From Mesorhizobium sp. J428 (lineage in GTDB: Bacteria > Pseudomonadota > Alphaproteobacteria > Rhizobiales > Rhizobiaceae): a stretch of 64,000 nt of DNA. The position numbers and the translations under genes are program-made. The stretch spans positions 124,001 through 188,000 of the forward strand of contig NZ_JAJOMX010000004.1 of assembly GCF_024699925.1 (NCBI RefSeq), given 5' to 3'. The notes beneath the pieces are model-generated. The model worked only from the letters and a program-made list of their open reading frames with translations, did no database searches and was not told where the DNA came from. Shown here in pieces: positions 26,116-35,970 of this stretch (the stretch's first letter is position 1; the number at the start of each line of letters is the position of its first letter).

Positions 26116-27314
26116 GACGGATCTCCCTCAGTGCCTCGGTGACGGGATCCTCGTACATGGCGGAAAAATCGAGGTCCTGGCGGACGAAGACGAAGATGCG
26201 CTCGCCTTGGCTGACGCTGATCGTCGGTGGAATTCGTAAGGAGTCTCCCAATGCCTGGTTGGCCATGTCGGAGAAGGTCTGCGCGAGGGTTTCACGGGCC
26301 AGCTCTTCAGCGTTCTGCGCATTGTCGCTGTCTCCGGCCGCCGCCTCGCTGCCGTAACCGGTTAGGTAGCTGGCGCCGGCGCCGACGATTGAGAGCAGAA
26401 TGGCTGCGCCGAAGCGCTCGCGAAACTTCTTGTCGACGCGCCCGGTCAGGCCGGCACGGCCCAGACTGTCGGCGCCGATCGAGTTTAGCCGGACCGACAC
26501 GCCGTCATCGCGCAGCATGCGGGTCCAGACCACGAAAATTCTCGTCTGACCCCGCGTGATTTCGGACTGGGTACTCACCGATGAGACGGGTGCCGGTGGG
26601 GATCAGAATGCGTCGACCGTCAAAGGAGTAGACGTCCTGAGAGACGATCGCCCTCACCTGCCCGGGAAGGTCGCTGACGATAGCGGTCTCTAATATTCCA
26701 GGGATCAACGTGCCTTCAGGAACGAGTGCGTCGATACGTTCGATCTTTCGCGCCTTGGCGCCGCGGTCGCCAATGCTGGAGGCTGCGGCGAGGAACTTGC
26801 TGCTGCGATCCTCACCGGCGACGGTCAGCCCCTCCACCTCGTTGCCGGTCAAACTGCCTTGCCCGCCGGCGGTCGCATTGTCGACCACGACCAGTTTCGA
26901 GCGGAAGCGCACGGGGAATTCTTCAGCCGGCGCATCGACCGCTTCCGGCGGCGGCGGCGCACCGGGAACGGGCGGCGGTGGCACCTCGAACTCGGTCGTA
27001 TCGGCCTCTTCGGCCGGAGGAGGCGGAGGCGGTGGCGGCGGAATCTGGACGATCTCCGGCGCCGGAGGTTCCGGCTCGGGCTCTCCCTCGCGCACAAAGG
27101 ATGGAGGACGAAACGTCGTGGTGGTGAACTCCTCGTCGCCGTCGAGCATCTCGCGGACCGGCGGCTGCCTGCCGGCGAGAACCAGATAGCCGGCAGCAAT
27201 GCCCAGCAGGACCAGAACAGCGCCACCGACGAGTTGCTTACGACGAACGGCATTGTCGGCAATGACGGAATCGTCGCCCTGACCGAGAGCCTCGAGTTCG
27301 GGGGAGCGCTTCAT
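26096..27314 (-). pseudogene. virB10: VirB10 core-complex protein, frameshifted
   Basis: About 406 residues across one frameshift. It has a short cytoplasmic N-terminus, one membrane segment (LVGGAVLVLLGIAAGYLVLA, about 28-47), a long Pro-rich periplasmic stretch with nine consecutive prolines, then the beta-barrel domain (LIPGILETAIVSDLPGQVRA; ILIPTGTRLIGEY). After LIGEY the frame shifts; SEITRGQTRIFVVWTRM to the end SLRIPPTISVSQGERI is in another frame. Removing one C from the CCC run (plus-strand 26570-26573 region) joins them. VirB10 bridges inner and outer membranes and forms the pore cap. Confidence 0.9.
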
Positions 27315-28122
27315 CAGTTTCCGCTCCGACGCCGGCGTTTGGCCTTGTCATCTTCGACTGGCCCGAGGATTGCCGGATCAGGCGCCGCGAAATCCGGCTT
27401 TCTGAGATTGAAGATGCAGATCCACTGATCGCCATCACGCAGAGTGAACTGGGTCGCCGTCCCGTCGACGACGATGTCTCGCCTTCCCTGCGGAAGTTCC
27501 GCAGCGTTTCGGAGAAATCCGAATTGACCGCGAAGATCGCCGGCACGCGTCGGTCGAATTTGAAGAAGGTCTTGTTGCCGTCATCGAAGACCATCAGCGG
27601 CTTCAGGCGCGCATCACCCGAGAACGAATAGTCGATGTTGACGTTGGCCTTGTCGATGCCGGAGATGTTCGGCCAGGCAGCTCGTTGTTCGGCCTCCTGT
27701 CGCAAAGCAGCGTTGAGATTCTTCTCCGGGTAGTGGAAGCGGATTCCAAAAACCTTGCGGCGAGCCTCGGGCGCGAAATCATGCAGTTCGAGATAGTAGA
27801 TGCGCTTGTCGGTGACGACGTTCATGTTCGTAACGACGTCTTTGGCGATCGGCTTGACGAAGAGGATGTTGCCCTTCTCGGCCGGGACGACCTGCCAACT
27901 TTCCGTGTCGCCGAGCGAAATCGTTTCAAACTTCTCGTCCTCGTCGAAGATGATCATGGTCGAGATGCCGTAGGTCGCGAAAACCTGGACGACGTTGTTC
28001 TCCTGGTAGGTGACGCTGGTCACGCGGGCATCCAGAGAACCGCCCTTCGGGGTCTGCGCCGCCATCGCCGGCCAGAGGGAGCCGCACAGCATGAGCGCAG
28101 CCGTCCAGGAGCGGCCCCTCAT
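27314..28122 (-). pseudogene. virB9: VirB9 core-complex protein, frameshifted
   Basis: About 270 residues across one frameshift. Signal peptide MRGRSWTAALMLCGSLWPAM then AA; N-terminal domain with VTSVTYQENNVVQVFATYGI and ILFVKPIAKDVVTNMNVVTD; C-terminal domain with NIDYSFSGDARLKPLMVFDD and IFAVNSDFSETLRNFRREGE. The rest, IVVDGTATQFTLRDGDQWIC onward, lies in another frame. One missing base near 27476-27480 (GAGAC for GAGGAC) explains it. Start and stop overlap virB8 (ATGA) and virB10 (TGATG), so the gene limits are secure. Confidence 0.88.
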
Positions 28123-28814
28123 TGCACATCTCCGGGCGTGACCGTTTCCTGATCCCGGCGGTAGGAATAGACTTGGAAGCCGAGCGGGTTCTCGAAGCGC
28201 CACTCGTTGCGAATCGGCGTGTCGGTGTAGCGGAAGCGCACGACGGAGATCCAATGACGGACGACCGATTCCGTGTCGCTGCGTTCGTTGGTGGAGAACC
28301 TGACGATCGCCGTGCTGGCGTTCGGGAACGTCACCGATTTGATCTCGACGAGGACCCGTTTCAGCCGGCCATAAACCTTCGTGGGGTTCTGTGCATTTGC
28401 CGCGCTGTAGAGAGTCTGCAGTTCCCGCGCCGCTTCGTCCGCGGAAAGAAGCGCTGCTATACCAAAATTCTCGGTGATAGCGTAGGGGTCGTAGCCCTCG
28501 CGGGCGCGGATGTAGCGCACGACATTGGCTTGTGTGATCGCCTGCTGCTCGTTGAGGTTGGCCGGCCGTGTCAGGCCGGACTTCACCTCGATGTAGCCTG
28601 TGGTCTGGTCGACGGTGACGACATAGGGCTCGAAGCTCTTCAGCGGCAGCATCAACACCACGGCGAGCAGGCTGAGCATGGCGATCCCGGCAAAGACGAT
28701 CGAGAAGAACCAGGCGACGCGCGCCGAGCGCTTCGCTCGCTTGATGATCTCCTGCTCCCAGATATCGCCTTGCTGGAAATAGGACCGCAGCGCGGATTCG
28801 GACTTGTCTGCCAT
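28119..28814 (-). CDS. virB8: VirB8 assembly factor
   Basis: A 231-residue protein, intact. A short cytoplasmic N-terminus (EIIKRAKRSARVAWFFSIVF) leads into one membrane segment (about 33-56), then a periplasmic NTF2-like domain: YVVTVDQTTGYIEVKSGLT, VRYIRAREGYDPYAITENFG, SVVRHWISVVRFRYTDTPIR and NPLGFQVYSYRRDQE. VirB8 nucleates assembly of the channel and contacts VirB9 and VirB10, its downstream neighbours here. Confidence 0.94.
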   Translation of the reverse strand: MADKSESALRSYFQQGDIWEQEIIKRAKRSARVAWFFSIVFAGIAMLSLLAVVLMLPLKSFEPYVVTVDQTTGYIEVKSGLTRPANLNEQQAITQANVVRYIRAREGYDPYAITENFGIAALLSADEAARELQTLYSAANAQNPTKVYGRLKRVLVEIKSVTFPNASTAIVRFSTNERSDTESVVRHWISVVRFRYTDTPIRNEWRFENPLGFQVYSYRRDQETVTPGDVQ

Positions 28815-28858
28815 CCCTGCCCTTCTCGTGTTGTTCGGGATCCAACATCAACCTGCCG

Positions 28859-29870
28859 TCAGGTCTGCCGAGGCGTTCCATTTGACGTGATCGCGCGCTG
28901 CATGGAGGCGCCCACGCCATCCTGCCGAGGTGAGTGGAGTCGGGCCTGGACGCGATGCACGGCAGCCCGTGTCTGGCGTGCCGATTGCCCAATCGCTTCG
29001 CGTCCGAGATAGACGCCGCGATAAGCATGTCGGCGCGACTCGTGACCGATGGCGGTTGCGAAAGCCCCAACGATGCCTTGCGCTAAGGACTGCACTTGGA
29101 AAAGCACGAACGCGCCGGCGATGCACAGCATGATGAAGGCAGCGAAGTCGCTGAGCTTCAGTTCGCGATTGCCGGAGATGCTGTCGATCGTCGTCAGTTC
29201 CGGTTCCATCGCCGCGATCAGGAATGCGGCGATCACGTAAACGAACAAAGGAATCATCGCATAGAGCAGCGACTGATTGAGCCAGCCGACGGCATAGTTA
29301 CGAGTCGAATCGAAGAAGAAGCACGAGATGAAAATCGGCGCTGTGCCGAGGAGAACCCAGAGGATCACCTTCGCAAGAACCAGAATTCCCAAGGCGATTG
29401 CGACGAAGATGCCCGCGAACAGCATAATGACGATGCCAATCAAGGCCGGCAGAACGGACAGATAGCCGGCCTGTTCAGAGAAGGTCGCTGCGGCGGTGTT
29501 CGCGGTTTTCCAGATTTGCGACAGCCCGTTCGTGGGTTCGGTCACGCCGGTGCCCCGACGCCGCCAGAATGGCGCGGCCGGCCGCCTCCGGCACCGTCGT
29601 CAGCCAGTCATAGACAAGATCGTTGAAGTTCGACCATGTGCCGACCAAAATGAGAATGACGAATACACGCACCAGCCGACCAATGATTTCGGCGACGCTG
29701 AGGCGGGAAGTCCCGAGGAAAAGCTGCACGCCGTAGAACAGGACGGCAAGGACGAAGAGCAGGCGTAGAAGCGGCTCGAGATCCTGGCTCAGCGCCTCGT
29801 ACGCGCTCTGGGAAAAGTTCTCTCCCGAAGCGTCAATCCGATCCAGCAGTTCTCCAATGAAATCGTCCAC
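28859..29870 (-). pseudogene. virB6: VirB6 polytopic membrane protein, frameshifted
   Basis: About 337 residues across one frameshift. Several membrane segments are visible: LLRLLFVLAVLFYGVQLFLG, IIGRLVRVFVILILVGTW, LPALIGIVIMLFAGIFVAIA, LGILVLAKVILWVLLGTAPI, SLLYAMIPLFVYVIAAFLIA, and FAAFIMLCIAGAFVLFQVQ. The first ORF ends in an unrelated tail after ILAASG; the second begins TGVTEPTNGLSQIWKTAN. Removing one G from GGGG (CCCC at 29553-29556 on the plus strand) restores continuity. VirB6 lines the inner-membrane part of the channel. The start is a GTG at 29870 shortly after the lipoprotein gene. Confidence 0.87.
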
Positions 29871-29879
29871 CGCCCTGCC

Positions 29880-30104
29880 CTATTCTTCGTCGCCAGTCGC
29901 GAAGCCCTGGATCGCCGCCAATGCCGCAGCCCTGTCCGCGTTGACCGAAAACATCGGTCCGCATTCGTCCCCGGTGCTGGCATAGCTCGACAGATTGGCC
30001 GGTCGTGTGCACGGCGCCGTCTTCTCGCGCGGTGTGCCGCACCCGCTGGAGAGAACGGCCAGTGCGAACACCAAAGCGTTCGAGATGCACTGCCGCCCTC
30101 TCAT
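29880..30104 (-). CDS. Small outer-membrane lipoprotein (VirB7 position)
   Basis: A 74-residue lipoprotein: signal peptide with lipobox LAVLSSGC (Cys at about residue 22), then a short mature part with further cysteines (APCTRPANL and ECGPMF). It starts in an ATGA overlap with virB5 and sits before virB6. VirB7 lipoproteins bind VirB9 through a disulfide and stabilise it, which suits the free cysteines, but the sequence does not prove this. An entry-exclusion lipoprotein is the alternative. Confidence 0.7.
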   Translation of the reverse strand: MRGRQCISNALVFALAVLSSGCGTPREKTAPCTRPANLSSYASTGDECGPMFSVNADRAAALAAIQGFATGDEE

Positions 30105-30799
30105 TCGTACCGCAGCGCCTTTTTGGTGTTCGACATGTCGGTCAGCTTGCGCTGGTTCTCGGCGTGCAACGACTGCACGCCGGCGTTCAGCACGCCGATC
30201 ATTTCGTTCAACGTCAGGCCCGTCTGGACCTGGAGCTGCGTGTTCTGGTCGATAGAGCCTTTGATATCCTCGGCCTTGCCGATGTCGCCGCCGGCGGTTT
30301 CGAGTGCGGAGCGGCGGGTTTCGACCGCAGCTTGAGAACCGGTAATCAGAGCCGACACGCCCATCACCGTTTTCATGAGCTCCTCATAGGATTTGTCGCT
30401 GGCCAGCGAGCTGTTGTCCTTGCCCGAAAGAGAGCGCACGAGTTGCAAGCCGTTGATGAAAAGCGTGGCAGCTTCGACCACTTTGGGATCGAGTGAGCCG
30501 AAATCGGCGATCCCACCCTTCAGGATGCTGTCGAAGGACGGCATGGATGAGACGCTAAAACCGTTGCCGATCGCGATATCCTTCAGGGGACCAGCGTCGC
30601 CCCCGCGGTCGCCGGTGACCGCCTTCAGGGTCTCCTCGACCGTTGTGAGGATTTCCTTGTTCGTATCGAGAATCTTGCCGGTCTTTTCAGCGGTATCACG
30701 TGCGACCGCGTAGTTGGTCTTGTCGATGACCGGGATATCGGCTGCTGCCGGCGCTATGCCTGCGCCGACGAACGCCAGAATTGCCAACGAGCGTTTCAT
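30101..30799 (-). CDS. virB5: VirB5-like minor pilus protein
   Basis: A 232-residue protein with a cleavable signal peptide (RSLAILAFVGAGIAPAAA, then ADIPVID). The mature part is helical and Gln/Asn/Ala-rich, as in VirB5/TrbJ (AVARDTAEKTGKILDTNKEI; LTLNEMIGVLNAGVQSLHAE; ALRYE). VirB5 caps the T-pilus and mediates adhesion. The ATG at 30799 follows GGAGATCGAC. It shares the processed N-terminal motif ADIP.ID with the transglycosylase encoded just upstream. Confidence 0.8.
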   Translation of the reverse strand: MKRSLAILAFVGAGIAPAAADIPVIDKTNYAVARDTAEKTGKILDTNKEILTTVEETLKAVTGDRGGDAGPLKDIAIGNGFSVSSMPSFDSILKGGIADFGSLDPKVVEAATLFINGLQLVRSLSGKDNSSLASDKSYEELMKTVMGVSALITGSQAAVETRRSALETAGGDIGKAEDIKGSIDQNTQLQVQTGLTLNEMIGVLNAGVQSLHAENQRKLTDMSNTKKALRYE

Positions 30800-30810
30800 G
30801 TCGATCTCCA

Positions 30811-31876
30811 TCATTGAATATCGAGGAGCAGCTGCGCCTGCGCGTCGATGTGTTGAACACATGCCTTCGCGTCGGCGTCCCAGACAAAGCCTTCGCGCCC
30901 GTCGCAGAAGCCAGCCACTGGCCGATCGTCGCCTTCGTTGCCCGTCTCATACCGGGTCGATCGGTTTGTGCCGGACAGGTCGCCTAGCGTCATGGCGTTG
31001 GTGGAATTGGTGAGATCGGCGAAGGCCATACTGAGCAGGATCAGCCGATTGATGAGCTCGATGTTCGCGTTGCGCGCGCCCGAATTGTGATCCCAGCTGT
31101 CCTGGATCGTGCCCGAACTCATGTCGCGAAGTTGCGTCAGCCAGGACGTGACATCGCCGGACCCCTCTCCGATCGCCGCGGTCAGGCCCATTGCGATCAT
31201 GGTGCTGGTCCGGGCGCCCGCATAGGCGCCGCCACCGCCATAGTTGACCGGAATGCCCGATTTGTCGGAGCCGCCGAAGGCAGGCAGCCACTTCCGGGTT
31301 ATGTTGGCGACATAGCCCTGCGTCTCCTTGAACGGCGGGATGCCGCCATATTTGTTCACGTTCCCCGCGCCGGCATTGTATGCGGCAAGCGCCAGCGAGA
31401 CATTGCCGTTGTAGCTTTCGAAGCTGCTGCTTGTAGTAGCGCGCGCCGCCGCGCAGGTTCTGATCGATATTGTAGGGATCGACGCCAAGGTCGCCGGCGG
31501 TTCCCGGCATAAGCTGGGCGAGGCCGATCGCCCCGGCACCGGACTTTGCACAAGGATTGAAACGGCTTTCCTGGTAAACGAGCGCCAGGAACTGGTTTTC
31601 GTCGACACCTTCTTCCCGCGCGATCCGACGAACGAGGCCGGCGATCGCCGGATTGGCATTCGCCGCTGCGACCGGATCATCCTTTCGGCCTGGCCGGTAC
31701 ATTGAGCAGGTCACGCTCTGATTGTTGACGTAGCGCTCCTCATCGACCTTCTCGATCTCGCCGGTTTTCCGGTCGCGATCCTCGCGCTGGTCGAGGACCG
31801 TATTGTCGATCGTCGGAATGTCAGCAAGCGCTGGTGATGCTGCAAACACCAAAAGCATGGAAACAGGCCGAATCAT
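30811..31876 (-). pseudogene. Secreted lytic transglycosylase with VirB5-like ends, frameshifted
   Basis: About 355 residues across one frameshift. After the signal peptide (MIRPVSMLLVFAASPALA) the mature start ADIPTIDN resembles VirB5. Then comes a SLT domain: [20 protein letters not shown] (catalytic Glu), [17 protein letters not shown], and, in the second frame, [21 protein letters not shown] helical C-terminal extension ([20 protein letters not shown]) follows. Removing one A (TTT at 31416-31418 on the plus strand) joins the frames. The start overlaps the virB4 stop by ATGA. It would open peptidoglycan for the channel, in addition to VirB1. Confidence 0.82.
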
Positions 31877-34285
31877 GCTGGAACCTCCCAGCCGCAGAAA
31901 ACAGGCAGCCACTTCGCCGGATCGTCACCGAGTTGCGCGCGAAGTGCTGCGCATTGCTCGATCGTCTCCTTGCGGCCGGACATCACGCGCACGAGGTCCG
32001 GCATTGAGGATAGATCCAATCGGGCGATGACCGAGTCGTTTCCGTGCTTGATCAAGAACGTCCGCCGCTCAGGCGGGGTGTTGCGAATGAAGGCGTATTC
32101 CTTGGCGGTCAGTCCGAAGCGCCGGATGTAACTTTCCTCATCTGCGCGTGGGTTCGGGAAATGCAGATTGGTTGCCGACTGCTCGATCAGCGTGTGCGAT
32201 TGCGGCGAGCGCGCAATATCGGCCGCCGACTGTGTGCCGAACCCGACGATCCCGTTGAGCTTTCGGATCGTCTTCATCTTGTCGACGATGTAGTTGGAGA
32301 AGATCGGGTCCTGGAGAAGCTTCCAGCCCTCATCCATGAAGATGAGAACCGGCTCGCCGGTGAGCAGCTCGTCCAGCCGATGGTAAAGGCATGAGCGCTG
32401 GCGCATGCACATCCTGATTGTCGAGGATGTGCGTCATGTCGAAGCCGAAAATTCGGCGGCCCGAGAACGACAAGACGTCCTGCGGCGCGTTGAAGAGCCA
32501 GGCCTTCTCGCCCTCGAACCATGGACGCAGACGTGACTGAAGATCGTTGGCGTCGGAGCGCGCGCGACCCATCAACAGGCCGGACAGGTTGGCGAGCGTG
32601 CGCTGTTCGACCGGCTCCTGGCAGATGCGCCCGATCGCGCGCTCCAGCGTGTCCTCTTCTTCCTGGGAAAAACCGTGGCCGTCGGCCGGGTCGAGCATGG
32701 CCTTGAGAAGCCGATGCAGGAACTCGCGATTTGTGGCGTTGTTCTCGAGCTGCAGCGGATTGAAACCGGTGACAACGCCTGGCTGGAGCACCTCATAATC
32801 GCCGCCGACGGCGCGGATGAAGATCTCTGCGCCGCGGTCCTTGTCGAAGAAGACGGCCCGCGGCTCAGGCGAGATCCGAAAGGCCTGCGCAAGCAGGAAG
32901 GTCAGCGCCACGGTCTTGCCCGACCCGGTCGGTCCGGTTACCAAAAAATGGCCGATATCGCGTTGGTGGAAATTGAACCAGTAGGGCGTCTGCGACGTCG
33001 TTTCGAGGATCGAAATCGGCAATCCCCAGTGGTTGCCGCTAGCCGAGCCTGTCGCGAAGTTGTGCAGCGACGAGAAACCCGAAAAATTCGCGCTCGACAG
33101 CATGCAGGAACGCGCGATGTAGGCGTGGTTGCCCGGCAGTTGCGCCCAGAACGAAGCCTCCATGTTAAGGTCTTCGCGTAGCCAGTTGATGTTCATGTCG
33201 GTGAGACACGAGCCGAGCTCGGCGACGGCCTTGTCGAGCCCAGCGAGATCGCGCGACAGGCACAGCAGGCTGAAATGGTGATAGCCGAAGACGGCTTCCT
33301 GGTTGAGTAGGCTGTTCAGCGCGAAATCGATATCGGTCTCGACGGTGCTGCCCGATTCATCCGATGCATGGATCTGACGCTGTAGCCGGGAAATGCGCTC
33401 CTGCGCGATCGGCTTGTCGGCAAGCGTGAACGACTGGGTGCAGATGAACTCGTGATTCATCTGCAGGAGCCCGTCGAGCATCCCAGGTCCGGAGAACGGA
33501 GGATATTCCTTGATCGACATCATCGCGCCAAAGCGATTCTCCGCCTCGGTCGGACCCTGCGCCTGTAACGCCCGCTTCGAGAAGTGTAGCCGCGACGTGC
33601 CGACATAGCTGCGGATGCCCATTCGGGGCAGGCGCATATCGCGCGCGATGCCGCAGGTGAGCAGCGTGTTGATAAAGGCGCAGGGTTCCGAATAGGGCTC
33701 GCCGTCCCGGTAGACGACGCCAAGCGGACGCGCGCCGTACTTTTGCAGCTCACGCGTGACGTTGCCCACGATCTCTTCGAGTTCGTTGATGCGTTCGTGC
33801 AGCCGCTGCTCAAGGACCTCCTTGCCGGAGGAGCGGTCGAGCAGTCTTGAAAAGCCTTCGGCGGCGCCGAGCGCGCCGCGCATTCCGGAACGGACGATCG
33901 TGAGGTAGAGTTCGTTGGTGAACATGCGCTTGTCGCGCAACGATGCCACGTAGCGCGTGTTCAGAAGATCGCAGAACGGGTCCGAGTAGATCCCGCCGAT
34001 CCAGGGCTTGACCTCCTTGCGAATCACCGTCGACCAGAGCGAATAGCGGCTCGAGCCGAGCGCTCGAATCAGCGTGTTCTGGACGGCCGCACGCATGTTG
34101 AGCTCGGCCTGGTCCTCGGTCTGGAAGAACAAACCATCCAGCTTGATCACCGAAAGGATCGCCCCGCTTTCGAGGCCGATCACGGCGTCGGCGACATGGC
34201 GCAGATACGGGATGTGGATCGACATGGGCCGTTCGCGCCGGCTCTCACGTCCAAATCCAAGCTCTTCGATGACGACGTTCAACAT
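31873..34285 (-). pseudogene. virB4: VirB4 secretion ATPase, frameshifted
   Basis: About 804 residues across one frameshift. The N-terminal CagE/TrbE domain (IPYLRHVADAVIGLESGAIL) is followed by Walker A VTGPTGSGKTVALTF near residue 450, and, in the second frame, Walker B VLIFMDEGWKLLQDP with the Gln motif GTQSAADIARSPQ. The frame breaks after FDMTHILDNQDV and a few residues; LYHRLDELLTGEPVL is in another frame. A two-base loss near 32386-32391 (a missing Tyr codon part in ALMYLYHR) or a one-base gain would explain it. VirB4 energises pilin extraction and assembly. Confidence 0.9.
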
Positions 34286-34287
34286 GA

Positions 34288-34587
34288 TCACGGCCCGTAG
34301 GAGTTGGTGCGCCAGAACAGCCGGTTGGGCGTCCGAGGTGTGCGGCGACCGACGACCTGCGCGAGATCGAGAATCCGGATGTCGCGGCTGCAGAAGGCGA
34401 AGAGCGCGAGATAGATCAGCGGCGCGATCAGCGCCGACCAGAAGCTCGTGCTCACGAGGAAGGCGATCAGCGTGAAGCCGACGATGATGTAGAAGGCATT
34501 GAGAGGGATGCCCCACATCATTGGCGGCCGTGTCAGACCGATCACCAGCGGCGTCAGATGGGGTTGTTCGTCGGTGACCTCGCCCAT
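34288..34587 (-). CDS. virB3: VirB3 inner-membrane protein
   Basis: A 99-residue protein, intact. LTPLVIGLTRPPMMWGIPLN is the VirB3 N-terminal signature, followed by two close membrane segments (AFYIIVGFTLIAFLVSTSFW; LIAPLIYLALFAFCSRD). VirB3 partners VirB4 at the inner membrane; the gene stops 2 bases before virB4. Confidence 0.93.
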   Translation of the reverse strand: MGEVTDEQPHLTPLVIGLTRPPMMWGIPLNAFYIIVGFTLIAFLVSTSFWSALIAPLIYLALFAFCSRDIRILDLAQVVGRRTPRTPNRLFWRTNSYGP

Positions 34588-34590
34588 GGC

Positions 34591-34926
34591 TCAGTTCCCC
34601 ACGGCCGCGATCATCTCGTCCACGATCGCCGGCGCGCCAAAGACGAGGCCGATGCCGAGCACGACCGCGCCGGCGGTGAACCAGGAGAGGCGGCCGGCGA
34701 AAGCAAGGAAGCCGAGCGCGATCACCGCGATGATGGCGAGAAGCCGTCCGAACGGCCCGGTGATGAAATCCACGATCATCTGGACCGCGGTTTCCAGCGG
34801 CGCAAAGGCGCCAGAGGATTGCGCCAATGCCGGCTCTGCAAACAGCAGACAGATGGCCAGCATCGTGACGAATGCAATTGGCATTGGGATGGGCCGAGCA
34901 GCAGGCGAATAGGAAACGTCGTTCAT
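34591..34926 (-). CDS. virB2: VirB2 major pilin
   Basis: A 111-residue prepilin. The long signal peptide ends near LLFAEPALAQ. The mature part has two hydrophobic helices (LLAIIAVIALGFLAFAGRLS; TAGAVVLGIGLVFGAPAIVD) separated by a short basic loop. This is the VirB2/TrbC layout. The mature pilin polymerises into the conjugative pilus. Confidence 0.92.
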   Translation of the reverse strand: MNDVSYSPAARPIPMPIAFVTMLAICLLFAEPALAQSSGAFAPLETAVQMIVDFITGPFGRLLAIIAVIALGFLAFAGRLSWFTAGAVVLGIGLVFGAPAIVDEMIAAVGN

Positions 34927-34938
34927 GATGACCTCCGG

Positions 34939-35820
34939 CTAGAAATGCATGACACCGCCGATCCACTGGCGGCGTTCGCGCGACGAGATGACTCCGCTGG
35001 CAGGGGTAGATTTCTGCTCATCAACAACGTCACGCGGCTCGCTTGCAGTCGCACCGCTGCCCTCAGGACCCATCTGGATGTTGAGGACCTCGGCGACGTA
35101 TCCGAGCGTTTCCTTGAAGGGCGGAATGCCGCCATAGTCGCGCACGCGTCCCGCGCCTGCGTTATAAGCGGCGGCAACGAGAAGCGGATTGCGGAATTCG
35201 TCGGCTAGTTCGCGCAGGTAGCGGACCCCACCATCAATGTTCTCTTCGGGATCGCAGATATCGGTCACACCGAATCGCTCGGCCGTCGCCGGCATTAGCT
35301 GCATGGGTCCACGCGCGCCTTTGGGCGAATTGCGCAGCCGATCGAGCCGGCTTTCGGCGGTCACAACCGCGACGGCGAATCCCGCATCGACATCGTGCCG
35401 TTCTGCCGCCTCGATCACGAGGCGGGTGATCTCAGCAGGCGTTGCCGGAGACGGCCCGCACTCCGGCGTGCCAGGCTGAATACCACTATCAAAATGACTG
35501 CCGCGGGATTCGAGCCCGACGACCTCGGCTGCTGGCACTCCGATCAGCTCGGGCGCCTGGTTTTGGGGAACTATCTGACCACCCTCTCCCAGCACGTAGT
35601 CGTCAGGCAGCCGCGCCCAGCGTGCTTCGGCCACGGCGTCAGCGGACGACGGAACATCATCATGTTGTTGTCCATTTTCGCCTGTCTCGACCGGCTGGAA
35701 TGCCAGGCGCGAGGACAGTTCTGAAGCCAATGTTACTTTGGCCGCGGCAACGCATATGCTCGTGAGGATTGTCACGGCCAGGATCGGCGCTATCGACGGT
35801 GATTTTGCCTGCATCGCCAT
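34939..35820 (-). CDS. virB1: VirB1-type lytic transglycosylase
   Basis: A 293-residue protein, intact. An N-terminal membrane or signal segment (SIAPILAVTILTSICVAAA) is followed by about 120 residues of low-complexity acidic linker. The SLT domain has AVAVVTAESRLDRLRNSP (catalytic Glu), ARGPMQLMPATAERFGV and [20 protein letters not shown]. It cuts peptidoglycan at the site of channel assembly. It is first in the operon, so the operon promoter lies in 35821-35930. A second transglycosylase is encoded at 30.8-31.9 kb. Confidence 0.92.
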   Translation of the reverse strand: MAMQAKSPSIAPILAVTILTSICVAAAKVTLASELSSRLAFQPVETGENGQQHDDVPSSADAVAEARWARLPDDYVLGEGGQIVPQNQAPELIGVPAAEVVGLESRGSHFDSGIQPGTPECGPSPATPAEITRLVIEAAERHDVDAGFAVAVVTAESRLDRLRNSPKGARGPMQLMPATAERFGVTDICDPEENIDGGVRYLRELADEFRNPLLVAAAYNAGAGRVRDYGGIPPFKETLGYVAEVLNIQMGPEGSGATASEPRDVVDEQKSTPASGVISSRERRQWIGGVMHF

Positions 35821-35870
35821 GGGTCCGCATCCAAAGCCTTGTCACGACAGATGCAGGAATGGTTAGGCGA

Positions 35871-35912
35871 GAGAAAAAACAATGTCAATTTGATTGTGAT
35901 TTTTTCTTGCAA
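35871..35912. promoter_or_regulatory. Divergent promoter region with an AT-rich inverted repeat
   Basis: AGAAAAAACA at about 35872-35881 and TGATTTTTTCTT at about 35896-35908 are inverted with respect to each other around CAATTTGATTG. This is the only strongly AT-rich patch between virB1 and the divergent nuclease-like operon, so it probably holds both promoters and a binding site coordinating them. Confidence 0.45.
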
Positions 35913-35931
35913 AGAGAGAGGAGGCAGGTCA

Positions 35932-35970
35932 ATGTCGAGCAAGGTGACAACCTGGAGGCGATTGCATTGA
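35932..35970 (+). CDS. Twelve-codon leader peptide (upstream ORF)
   Basis: ATG at 35932, 7 bases after a strong GGAGG, encodes MSSKVTTWRRLH and stops at TGA (35968-35970). The stop overlaps the TTG start (35967-35969) of the next gene. The arrangement suggests translational coupling of a weak TTG start to a well-translated leader. Confidence 0.4.
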   Translation: MSSKVTTWRRLH

